This document shows, piece after piece, positions 52,017 to 59,277 of a stretch of 64,000 bases of DNA. The DNA is taken from assembly GCF_021025955.1 (NCBI RefSeq), contig NZ_JAJNCL010000005.1:248001-312000 (forward strand), given 5' to 3'. Within the stretch, counting starts at the first letter, position 1, and each line of letters starts with the position of its first letter. The notes below the pieces were generated by a model, which searched no databases, had not been told where the DNA came from, and saw nothing but the letters and a program-made list of their open reading frames with translations. This DNA is from Rhodococcus qingshengii (lineage in GTDB: Bacteria; Actinomycetota; Actinomycetes; Mycobacteriales; Mycobacteriaceae). The translations under genes were made by a program, and so were the position numbers.

Positions 52017-52649
52017 ATGGAGAAGTACGACGTCAAAAAGGCCTACAAGGATCTCTATTCGCCCGGCCGTCGCGATTTTGCCTTCGTGACTGTCCCGCGC
52101 TTCGGCTACTTCGCCGTCGACGGTCACGGCGATCCCAACACTGCCACCGAGTACTCCGAGGCGCTCGAATCGCTGTATTCGGTGTCCTACGCGACCAAAT
52201 TCGCGAGCAAGAAGGAACTGGATCGCGACTTCGTCGTTGGCCCGCTGGAAGGGTTGTGGCGGGCAGATGACCCCGAGGTGTTCGTGACGCGGGACAAGGC
52301 GTCGTGGGATTGGACGATGATGATCTCGCAACCGGAGTGGATCACGGAGACCGAACTGTCTGCGTCGATTGACGCAGTCCGGGCCAAGGCAGTCCGGGCC
52401 AAGAAGGACATTGCCGCTCTCGACAAGGTCAGGTTTCTCGAGTTGGAGGAAGGCCTGTCCGCCCAGATTCTTCACGTCGGCTCGTACGACGACGAAGCTC
52501 CCACCCTGGACCGGCTTCACAACACGTTCATCCCGTCGAACGGCCTGAGCTTCAACGGCGATCATCACGAGATCTACCTCAGCGACGCTCGCCGGACGCC
52601 GCCCGAGAAACTGAAGACGGTTCTGCGTCAGCCTGTTTCGAGGTCGTGA
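52017..52649 (+). CDS. GyrI-like small-molecule-binding protein
   Basis: A 210-residue soluble protein with a GyrI-like (SOUL/effector-binding) fold. Typical segments are FAFVTVPRFGYFAVDGHGDP, EALESLYSVSYATKF, VVGPLEGLWRADDPE and ILHVGSYDDEAPTLDRLHNT with the conserved GxYD/E effector pattern. Such stand-alone proteins hydrolyse or bind cationic toxins; no reaction can be assigned here. An exact tandem duplication of 15 bp (52374-52388, 52389-52403) repeats AVRAK within it. ATG at 52017. Convergent with the S4 gene. Confidence 0.85.
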   Translation: MEKYDVKKAYKDLYSPGRRDFAFVTVPRFGYFAVDGHGDPNTATEYSEALESLYSVSYATKFASKKELDRDFVVGPLEGLWRADDPEVFVTRDKASWDWTMMISQPEWITETELSASIDAVRAKAVRAKKDIAALDKVRFLELEEGLSAQILHVGSYDDEAPTLDRLHNTFIPSNGLSFNGDHHEIYLSDARRTPPEKLKTVLRQPVSRS

Positions 52650-52667
52650 CTGCGTTCGAGGTAGTGA

Positions 52668-53060
52668 TTAGGGCTCGAGGCCGCGCAACTTCTCGAGGTC
52701 GCGTCGCTCGCGTTTGGTCGGTCTGCCGGCGCCGCGATCACGTCGCGGGATGGACGCGATCAGTTCGGGAGGCGGTGGGGGTGGTGAATTATCCTGCAGG
52801 CAATCGGCGGCCAGTACGGCGCTGACTCGTTTCGTGATCGGCTTGACTACTACGACGATGCGCTCGATGCCGGATACACGCACCCGTACCTCGTCGCCGG
52901 CTTTCACCTGCTGAGCCGCTTTTGCCGACGTTCCGTTGACCCGAACATGTCCTGATCGGCATGCGGTCGCCGCCTGCGAGCGTGTCTTGAATAGTCGAAC
53001 GGCCCACGTCCAGCTGTCCACGCGGACACTGATCGCGTCGGAGGGAAGTTGGGCTGGCAC
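52668..53060 (-). CDS. HslR-type S4-domain RNA-binding protein
   Basis: A 130-residue protein. The S4 domain is at residues 10-75: RVDSWTWAVRLFKTRSQAAT, ACRSGHVRVNG and VKAGDEVRVRVSG. A basic tail follows (RDRGAGRPTKRERRDLEKLR). The closest known relatives are the Hsp15/HslR proteins, which bind stalled 50S subunits carrying nascent chain-tRNA. Proline run PPPPPP separates the two parts. The GTG at 53060 starts it; no SD is obvious. Neighbouring gene DUF2236 lies 25 bp upstream on the same strand and may be cotranscribed. Confidence 0.85.
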   Translation of the reverse strand: MPAQLPSDAISVRVDSWTWAVRLFKTRSQAATACRSGHVRVNGTSAKAAQQVKAGDEVRVRVSGIERIVVVVKPITKRVSAVLAADCLQDNSPPPPPPELIASIPRRDRGAGRPTKRERRDLEKLRGLEP

Positions 53061-53084
53061 GCTCTCCAGCCTACCGATGCAGAC

Positions 53085-53996
53085 TCAAAGATCCTGTGTG
53101 CGGATACCCGAGTATGCGCGCGGTGCGTACTGCAGACGTCGGGGAAGTAGATGCCAGAACCGATCGGTCAGTGTCAGGAAGCGGGCGAACCAGAAGTACA
53201 TTCGTTCGTCGCGCGGCGTCCATTCCCATCCGAGGGTTTCGCGCGCCTTCTCCGGCATCAGTGCCTTGCTGATCCAGTCCGCCACGGCCATCGTGGGGCG
53301 TGAGGTGAGACGCCACAGCCACGTCGGAACCTTCGGAGCCGGTGCGATGTCGTGTTCGGCGATGCGCGTCGACCATTTTGTGGTGTGGGTGTTGATCAGA
53401 TGGTTGTCGAGCATGTCTTCCCAATACGTGCGGAAGCTGGCGTAGTCGTCGAAAGCCGGTCGATCGGAGAGGCCGTAACAGCGCCACCAGGTTACGGCCT
53501 CACGGACAAGCTGGTCCTTCTGCTCCGGTGTGAACTTCTTGTACGCGAATCGCTCGTTGAAATCGAGAATCACCTCGAAGAACGTGACGTGTGTCCACCA
53601 GAAGGTGTCGGGTGCCAGAGCGTGGTATCGCCCACCGGTTTCGTCGATCCCTTTGAGTTCGGTGTGGAAGTTGCGGACTACTGCGCCTGTGCCCTCTTCG
53701 GTCCGGTCGTACACGACGCCGTAGATGGGAGGCAGTGAGCGGAACAGGCGGTCGAGCGGGTTGTCGAAGAAGTTCGAATGATCTTGCAGTGCTCCACTTA
53801 CCGCGGGGTGCATGTTCTGCAGCGTGCCTGCGCGTCCGAGATACAGTAGGCCGCGAATGTCGCCGAAGTGCGTCCACGTCAGGGAACCGGGGCCAATCGG
53901 ATCGGCTCGTAGTTTCCGAGGCTCCTGTAGTTCCCGGGGCTTCGGTACTTCCCCGGGCATCGGCCAACGAGTGCCGGTGTCCGCATCGCTGCTCAT
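53085..53996 (-). CDS. DUF2236 (MpaB-like) oxygenase family protein
   Basis: A 303-residue haem-type oxygenase-like protein of the DUF2236/latex-clearing/MpaB family. Segments are LTWTHFGDIRGLLYLGRAGT, NMHPAVSGALQDHSNFFDNP with a His, RYHALAPDTFWWTHVTFFEV and KYVFP-like region LLPRRLQYAPRAY at the end. Some members oxidise polyisoprenoids or phenolics; the substrate is unknown here. The ATG at 53996 has GGAGG about 9 bp upstream; the frame remains open to a GTG at 54029. A 28-bp perfect palindrome lies just upstream (54019-54046), so it is probably repressed by a TetR-type regulator. Confidence 0.85.
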   Translation of the reverse strand: MSSDADTGTRWPMPGEVPKPRELQEPRKLRADPIGPGSLTWTHFGDIRGLLYLGRAGTLQNMHPAVSGALQDHSNFFDNPLDRLFRSLPPIYGVVYDRTEEGTGAVVRNFHTELKGIDETGGRYHALAPDTFWWTHVTFFEVILDFNERFAYKKFTPEQKDQLVREAVTWWRCYGLSDRPAFDDYASFRTYWEDMLDNHLINTHTTKWSTRIAEHDIAPAPKVPTWLWRLTSRPTMAVADWISKALMPEKARETLGWEWTPRDERMYFWFARFLTLTDRFWHLLPRRLQYAPRAYSGIRTQDL

Positions 53997-54018
53997 TTGG
54001 TTGGCCCTCCGCCTGCGC

Positions 54019-54046
54019 TCATGTGACAACGGTTGTTGTCACATGA
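54019..54046. promoter_or_regulatory. 28-bp perfect palindrome (12-bp arms, 4-base centre) before DUF2236
   Basis: TCATGTGACAAC (54019-54030) and GTTGTCACATGA (54035-54046) are perfect inverted arms around GGTT. The site ends 23 bp upstream of the DUF2236 ATG. It is a textbook TetR-type operator, yet no regulator gene is directly adjacent on either side. Confidence 0.65.
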
Positions 54047-54107
54047 TGACTTTTGCTGCGCCACGCGAATTTGTCAATGGATTCGGCAAGATCTGCCCGA
54101 GAACAAC

Positions 54108-54142
54108 TCCGGCCCCTCACCTGCAACAGGTGAGGGGCCGGA
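54108..54142 (-). terminator. terminator-like hairpin after fadB2
   Basis: TCCGGCCCCTCACCTG (54108-54123) pairs perfectly with CAGGTGAGGGGCCGGA (54127-54142) around a 3-base loop, 16 bp in all. It lies 18 bp after the fadB2 stop on the minus strand. The trailing sequence is GTTGTT rather than a pure T-run, so it is a strong but not classical terminator. Confidence 0.75.
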
Positions 54143-54160
54143 AGAGTGAAGCGGTCGGAC

Positions 54161-55009
54161 TCAGGCGTATTCGTAGAAGCCGCGACCGGTCTTCTTGCCG
54201 AGGCGACCGGCGTCGACCATGCGGCGAAGCAGTGCGGGCGGAGCGTAGTGCGGTTCTGCGAATTCCGCGTACAGAGATTCCGCCGCTGCGAGAGCGATGT
54301 CGAGACCGACGGTGTCGAGGAGCGTCAGCGGGCCCATCGGGTAGCCGCAGCCACCCTTCATTGCCTCGTCGATGTCTTCTGCTGTGGCGTAACCGGATTC
54401 GAGCATCCGGACGGCCTGGCACAGGTACGGGATGAGCAGAGCGTTGACGATGAAGCCCGAACGGTCGCCCGCGCGAACCGTCTTCTTACGCAAGGTGTTC
54501 TTTGCGTAGTCGGTGACGGCGAGGACGGTCTCTTCGGACGTCGTGAGGCTTACCACGATCTCCACGAGCGGCATGACCGGCACGGGGTTGAAGAAGTGAA
54601 CGCCCACAACCTGGCCGGGGCGCGAGGTGGCCTTGGCGATCTTGATGACGGGGATCGACGAGGTGTTGGTCGCCAGAATGCCTGCAGGCTTGACGATCTT
54701 GTCGAGCTTGCCGAAGATCTCGTACTTGAGAGCTTCGATCTCGGGAGCCGCCTCGATCACCAGATCGCGATCGGCGAACTCTTCGATGTCCAGGGTGACG
54801 CGAACGCGTGCGATGGCGGCGTCGGCGTCTTCCTGGGTGATCTTGCCCTTGGCTACGCCGCGGTTGATCGACTTGGCGATCCGCTCGCGAGCGGCGGCCG
54901 CAAATTCTTCTTTGGTTTCGAGCACCAGTACCGAGCTACCGGCTTTTGCACAAACTTCGGCAATACCGGCACCCATGGTGCCGCCGCCGATTACGCCTAC
55001 AAGTTCCAC
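54161..55009 (-). CDS. fadB2: 3-hydroxybutyryl-CoA/3-hydroxyacyl-CoA dehydrogenase (FadB2-like)
   Basis: A 282-residue NAD-dependent dehydrogenase of beta-oxidation. NAD motif VGVIGGGTMGAGIAEVCAKA, then NTSSIPVIKIAKATSRPGQV, VVGVHFFNPVPVMPLVEIV with catalytic His, and GFIVNALLIPYLCQAVRMLE. The end GKKTGRGFYEYA is typical. GTG at 55009 follows AGGAGA; the TTG four codons upstream is less likely. Same strand as the acyl-CoA dehydrogenase upstream, but separated by a hairpin cluster. Counterpart of mycobacterial Rv0468. Confidence 0.93.
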   Translation of the reverse strand: MELVGVIGGGTMGAGIAEVCAKAGSSVLVLETKEEFAAAARERIAKSINRGVAKGKITQEDADAAIARVRVTLDIEEFADRDLVIEAAPEIEALKYEIFGKLDKIVKPAGILATNTSSIPVIKIAKATSRPGQVVGVHFFNPVPVMPLVEIVVSLTTSEETVLAVTDYAKNTLRKKTVRAGDRSGFIVNALLIPYLCQAVRMLESGYATAEDIDEAMKGGCGYPMGPLTLLDTVGLDIALAAAESLYAEFAEPHYAPPALLRRMVDAGRLGKKTGRGFYEYA

Positions 55010-55034
55010 GATTCTCCTCAAGATTCTTCAGACA

Positions 55035-55103
55035 GGGGGCAAGCCCCCGTGCGCGGTTAAGGAGTCTATGGACTGCTTAACCGCGCACAGGGCCGGAGGC
55101 CCT
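55035..55103. repeat. cluster of three hairpins between fadE and fadB2
   Basis: GGGGGC-AA-GCCCCC (55035-55048) is followed by a 40-base hairpin (55049-55088): arms of 18 bp with one mismatch, outer part GTGCGCGGTTAAG/CTTAACCGCGCAC, loop TATG. A third, AGGGCC-GGA-GGCCCT (55089-55103), overlaps the fadE stop. Such compact palindromic clusters resemble REP-like intergenic elements or RNA processing and terminator structures between two cotranscribed genes. Confidence 0.6.
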
Positions 55104-56259
55104 ACTTCAGTAGCGCACGCGACATCACGACGCGCTGAATCTGGTTGGTGCCTTCGTAGATCTGCGTGATCTTGGCGTCGCGCATCATGCGCTCGACCGG
55201 GAAGTCGGTGGTGTAGCCGGCGCCACCGAACAGTTGCACGGCGTCGGTGGTGACCTCCATGGCAACGTCCGAAGCGAAGCACTTGGCGGCAGCGGAGATG
55301 AAGCCGAGGTTCTTCTCGCCGCGCTCGGCGCGGGCAGCGGAGGTGTAGACCATCAGACGTGCGGCTTCGACCTTCATCGCCATGTCGGCGAGCATGAACT
55401 GAACAGCCTGGAAGTCGCTGATGGACTTGCCGAACTGCTTACGGTCCTTGGTGTATGCCAGTGCGGCGTCGAGTGCGCCCTGGGCCAGGCCGACGGCCTG
55501 TGCGCCGATGGTGGGACGCGTGTGGTCGAGGGTCTCGAGAGCCGTCTTGAAGCCGGTGCCAGGTTCGCCGATGATGCGGTCGCCGGGGATGCGGCAGTTC
55601 TCGAAGTACAGCTCGGCGGTGGGGGAGCCCTTGATACCGAGCTTCTTTTCCTTCGGTCCGACGACAAAGCCCTCGTCGTCCTTGTGGACCATGAAGGAGG
55701 AGATGCCGTTGGCACCCTTGTCGGGATCGGTGACAGCCATGACGGTGTACCAGGTGGACTTGCCGCCGTTGGTGATCCAGCACTTGGAGCCGTTGAGGAT
55801 CCAGTCGTCGCCGTCAGCCTTTGCGCGGGTACGCATCGAGGCAGCGTCGGATCCGGCTTCACGCTCGGACAGTGCGTACGACGCCATTCCGCCGTTGACG
55901 AGGTCCGGGAGAACCTTGGACTTGAGCTCTTCGGAACCCTTGAGGATCAGGCCCATGGTGCCGAGCTTGTTCACTGCGGGGATCAGCGAGGAGGAACCGC
56001 AGACGCGGGCAACTTCCTCGATGACGATGCAGGTGGCGACGGAATCGGCGCCCTGGCCGTCGTAAGCCTCGGGGACGTGGATGGCGTTGAAGCCCGACGC
56101 GTTGAGGGCGGTGAGAGCTTCCTCGGGGAACCGTGCGTTCTCGTCGACGTCCTTGGCGTACGGCGCGATTTCCTTCTCGGAGAGTCCGCGGATAGCGGCC
56201 CGCAGTTCGTCGTGCTCTTCGTTCAGTGCGAAGAGATTGAAATCCGGGTTTCCTGCCAT
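55102..56259 (-). CDS. acyl-CoA dehydrogenase (FadE25-like)
   Basis: A 385-residue FAD enzyme catalysing the first oxidation of beta-oxidation. It shows PEAYDGQGADSVATCIVIEE, YALSEREAGSDAASMRTRAK, ILNGSKCWITNGGKSTWYTV and FENCRIPGDRIIGEPGTGFK. The C-terminal half has YTKDRKQFGKSISDFQAVQF, QLFGGAGYTTDFPVERMMRD and IYEGTNQIQRVVMSRALLK with the expected Glu. It is the typical high-identity FadE25 type. The ATG at 56259 follows AAGGAG; the frame is open upstream without homology. A TetR gene lies upstream on the same strand. Confidence 0.95.
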   Translation of the reverse strand: MAGNPDFNLFALNEEHDELRAAIRGLSEKEIAPYAKDVDENARFPEEALTALNASGFNAIHVPEAYDGQGADSVATCIVIEEVARVCGSSSLIPAVNKLGTMGLILKGSEELKSKVLPDLVNGGMASYALSEREAGSDAASMRTRAKADGDDWILNGSKCWITNGGKSTWYTVMAVTDPDKGANGISSFMVHKDDEGFVVGPKEKKLGIKGSPTAELYFENCRIPGDRIIGEPGTGFKTALETLDHTRPTIGAQAVGLAQGALDAALAYTKDRKQFGKSISDFQAVQFMLADMAMKVEAARLMVYTSAARAERGEKNLGFISAAAKCFASDVAMEVTTDAVQLFGGAGYTTDFPVERMMRDAKITQIYEGTNQIQRVVMSRALLK

Positions 56260-56418
56260 GGGAACGCTCCTTGGTGAAGGTGGCTTGAAGGCGGTCGGTG
56301 TGGCTCCGGCGTTACCAGCGAGATTCGCGGACAGACCAGTGCCAATGACCCCAGTCAAACACGGCACTGAGTGCCAGGTCAAGGGATGGGCGTGTGAAGT
56401 TTCGGTGCACGACGAGTG

Positions 56419-57111
56419 TCAGCCGAGTTGTTCGTGGATCTTTCTGCTGATCTCCTCGGCGGGAGTGCCCGGGGTGAACGCTACTACCAGCACAGACTTC
56501 GATTCTGGCGTGCTGGTCTTGGACCCGGGGGCCACGCCGTACGTCCGCCGAACGTCGAGAAGCGCCTGGCTCAGCGCTTCGGCTGTGGCGTCCTCGTCGC
56601 CCTTGATCATGCTTCGCAAGAGGTAGTTGTGGCACGCGGTGACAGCTGCGGCAAAACCGACAACCTCGAGGACGGGTTCGCGGGGAACAGCGCTGCGCAA
56701 GTAGTCGACGAAGAGGCGCTCGTAGCGGAATCCGGTGACCAGCTCGCGGTCGCGTAGAGCCGGGACATGCTGTACGACGCGGTATCGCCGCATCGACAGG
56801 TCACGGTTGCGTCGGAAGAAATCGAAGACGAGTCCGGCTGCCTCGCACACGGACGCCCAGGGGTCGGCGGATTCGGACGCCAGGAACTCGGCTACGTGTT
56901 CGAGGAGGGATTCGTGATCGGCGAAGATCACGTCTTCCTTGGATCGGAACTGCCGGAAGAACGTCCGACGCGAGACGCCGGCGGCAGCGGCGATCTGCTC
57001 GACTGTCGTGGCTTCGTACCCGTTCTCCGAGAACAATCGAATCGCTTGAGACGCGACGTGCACCCGAAACTGTGCGGGGTCAGTTCCGGGCAAGTCTGCG
57101 CGTTCACTCAT
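56419..57111 (-). CDS. TetR-family regulator upstream of fadE25-like gene
   Basis: A 230-residue TetR protein. The DNA-binding domain shows VASQAIRLFSENGYEATTVE and QIAAAAGVSRRTFFRQFRSK. The C-terminal segments (ASVCEAAGLVFDFFRRNRDL) match a group of fatty-acid-linked TetR proteins. It starts at the ATG at 57111. It precedes the acyl-CoA dehydrogenase gene on the same strand with a 159-bp gap, so it may regulate that gene; the link is positional only. The frame extends to 57141 upstream. Confidence 0.86.
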   Translation of the reverse strand: MSERADLPGTDPAQFRVHVASQAIRLFSENGYEATTVEQIAAAAGVSRRTFFRQFRSKEDVIFADHESLLEHVAEFLASESADPWASVCEAAGLVFDFFRRNRDLSMRRYRVVQHVPALRDRELVTGFRYERLFVDYLRSAVPREPVLEVVGFAAAVTACHNYLLRSMIKGDEDATAEALSQALLDVRRTYGVAPGSKTSTPESKSVLVVAFTPGTPAEEISRKIHEQLG

Positions 57112-57183
57112 GGGGACAAGTATTGCGCCTGTGGGGACCATCCCGGTGTGACGGGCAGGATCGAGGTGCCGGGCAGTCCTGTC

Positions 57184-57804
57184 TCAACGGTGTGCGGTGG
57201 ATGTGAATTGGTAGGTTGCCGCCTCGACGATCTCCTCGGGGGAGATAGCGATCTCCTCGTTCAACCATGCGGTGACCAGCTCGGCGAGGCCGCCTACAAA
57301 GAGCAGTCCGTTGATCTGACCTTGACGAGGTGGCCACGCTCGGTCGCCGTACATTCGTGTGGCTTCGTCCGCGACCATCTGAGCGAAGCCGTGCAGTACT
57401 GCGCGTCGGTGTGTACGAAGGGGTTCGTATGCAGCGGATTCGATCATTGCTACACGGCCCTTGCGGGGATCGTCGGTGAGGATGGTGACAAACGACGCGA
57501 TGGCATCTCGTACGCGCTGCTCGAGCGTCCCGTTACTCGCTCGTAGTGCGGCCAGGCCGGCGTCGCGGACTTCATCGGCAATCCTGTCCAGGATCTTTTC
57601 CAGCAATTCGTCTCTGCTGGAGAAACTTTCGTAAAAGTATCGTTCCGTCAACTTCGCCTGAGCGCAGATAGCGGTCATCGTGGCGCCGCGATTGCCTGCG
57701 GCCGCGAATATTTCGATCCCTGCCTTGAGCAAGTTCTCGCGCCGCAGCGCCGAGCGCTGATCGCCGCTCAGGCCGGCATATCGACGCGAGGTAGGAGGAG
57801 TCAT
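57184..57804 (-). CDS. TetR-family regulator facing the P450 gene
   Basis: A 206-residue TetR protein. Its N-terminus shows RRENLLKAGIEIFAAAGNRG, then ATMTAICAQAKLTERYFYES and FSSRDELLEKILDRI. The C-terminal domain is variable (GQINGLLFVGGLAELVTAWL). It is divergent from a cytochrome P450 gene; four TGACAG/CTGTCA half-sites lie in the 90 bp between them, which makes it the probable repressor of the P450 and of itself. The ATG at 57804 is used. Confidence 0.88.
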   Translation of the reverse strand: MTPPTSRRYAGLSGDQRSALRRENLLKAGIEIFAAAGNRGATMTAICAQAKLTERYFYESFSSRDELLEKILDRIADEVRDAGLAALRASNGTLEQRVRDAIASFVTILTDDPRKGRVAMIESAAYEPLRTHRRAVLHGFAQMVADEATRMYGDRAWPPRQGQINGLLFVGGLAELVTAWLNEEIAISPEEIVEAATYQFTSTAHR

Positions 57805-57814
57805 AGGTCGATAT

Positions 57815-57876
57815 TGACAGAGTCATCAGTGTGACGCAGACTACTGTCAATCTGACAGGAGCCACTGTCAGATTGA
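57815..57876. promoter_or_regulatory. array of four TGACAG/CTGTCA half-sites, probable TetR operator
   Basis: Half-sites lie at 57815-57820 (TGACAG), 57844-57849 (CTGTCA), 57853-57858 (TGACAG) and 57865-57870 (CTGTCA). The last two extend to perfect 12-bp inverted arms TCAATCTGACAG (57847-57858) and CTGTCAGATTGA (57865-57876) around six bases. The array covers the whole gap between tetR and the P450 gene. Confidence 0.7.
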
Positions 57877-57894
57877 GTGAGAGTAGAGGTCGCA

Positions 57895-59262
57895 GTGCCC
57901 AAGATCCTGGCTCGTCCCCCGATGAACTCGCCGTTGCACCCGATTTCGGGTCGTTCCGGGCTGCCCCTGGTCGGGCATGCGCTGGCATACATTCGCGATC
58001 CACTCGCTCTGATGCAGGAGAACTGGGATCGATTCGGCGAGGTGTCCTGGTTCTCCATGGTCGGTCGGCGATGGATCGCTGTACTCGGACCTGACGCGTG
58101 TCAGGAGGTGCTGCAGAACAAAGATCGGGCTTTCGTCAACAGCGACGGCTGGTCGGTGCTGATCGGCCCCTTCTTTCACGGTGGGTTGATGCTGCTCGAT
58201 TCCGAAGAACATCTACGACACCGTCGAATCATGCAGCAGGCGTTCACTCGATCACGACTCGAGAAGTCTGTCGACGTTCTCAACCCGGCAATCGACTCGG
58301 CGCTCGACGCATGGTCTCCCGCTGACGGATTCCGTGCCTATACGGCGCTGAAGACACTGACCCTCGATCTCGCCACCGACATTTTCATGGGCGGGGCGGA
58401 AGGAAGCACCGAGAGCGAAATATCTTCGGTGAAGAAGGCTTTCGTCGATTGCGTCCAGGCAGCAACGTCTCTGGTTCGCTACCGCGTGCCGGGGACGCGA
58501 TGGAAGCGAGGGCTCGACGGCCGCCGGGTCCTGGAAGACTTCTTCCGCCGTTACCTGCCGGCGCGTCGAGATCTCGAAACCGATGACCTGTTCTCCGTGC
58601 TCTGTCACATCGAATCCGAAGCGGGACAACGCTTCAGTGACGACGAAGTGATCGACCACATGATCTTCCTCCTGATGGCCGCACACGATACCTCGACCAT
58701 CACCCTTTCCACGATGATGCAATACCTGGGTCAGCACCCAACGTGGCAGGACAAGTGCCGGACAGAATCGCTTGCTCTGGGGACCTCGATGCCGAGTTAT
58801 GCAGATCTCGACGGGCTGAGCAGTCTTGATCTGGTGATGAAGGAATGCCTCCGACTCGTCTCTCCCGTACCGGTCATGGCGCGGCGAGCGGTCCGCGACA
58901 CCCAAGTGCAGGGTCGCTTCGTACCGGCTGGAACGTATGCCGCCGTCGCCCCTCATTTCACACACCACATGTCGCAGTACTGGCCTGATCCCGAGCGTTT
59001 CGATCCCGAGCGCTTCGCCGAGAATCGACGCGAAGACAAGGTTCATCGATACGCGTGGGAGCCGTTCGGCGGTGGAGTGCACAAATGTCTCGGAATGCAC
59101 TTCGCCGGCGCCGAGATCAAAGCAATCATGCATCACCTCCTCCTGCGCTTCGACTGGAACGTCGACGCCGATTACGTCGCCCCGCTCGACTTCACGTCCT
59201 TACCGTTCCCCTCCGACGGTCAACCTGTCGATCTGCGTCGGCGTTCCACTCCGGTGCGCTGA
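57895..59262 (+). CDS. cytochrome P450
   Basis: A 455-residue haem monooxygenase. Typical segments are ISGRSGLPLVGHALAYIRDP, the I-helix LLMAAHDTSTITLSTMMQYL, the ExxR motif in LDLVMKECLRLVSPVPVMAR, and haem-binding FGGGVHKCLGMHFAGAEIKA with the Cys ligand. Its size is at the upper end for soluble bacterial P450s, in the CYP136/CYP51-like range. No redox partner is encoded nearby. GTG at 57895 follows AGAGG at 7 bp; the GTG at 57877 lies in the operator. It is divergent from a TetR gene. Confidence 0.92.
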   Translation: MPKILARPPMNSPLHPISGRSGLPLVGHALAYIRDPLALMQENWDRFGEVSWFSMVGRRWIAVLGPDACQEVLQNKDRAFVNSDGWSVLIGPFFHGGLMLLDSEEHLRHRRIMQQAFTRSRLEKSVDVLNPAIDSALDAWSPADGFRAYTALKTLTLDLATDIFMGGAEGSTESEISSVKKAFVDCVQAATSLVRYRVPGTRWKRGLDGRRVLEDFFRRYLPARRDLETDDLFSVLCHIESEAGQRFSDDEVIDHMIFLLMAAHDTSTITLSTMMQYLGQHPTWQDKCRTESLALGTSMPSYADLDGLSSLDLVMKECLRLVSPVPVMARRAVRDTQVQGRFVPAGTYAAVAPHFTHHMSQYWPDPERFDPERFAENRREDKVHRYAWEPFGGGVHKCLGMHFAGAEIKAIMHHLLLRFDWNVDADYVAPLDFTSLPFPSDGQPVDLRRRSTPVR

Positions 59263-59277
59263 GCTTCTACGGCCGAG

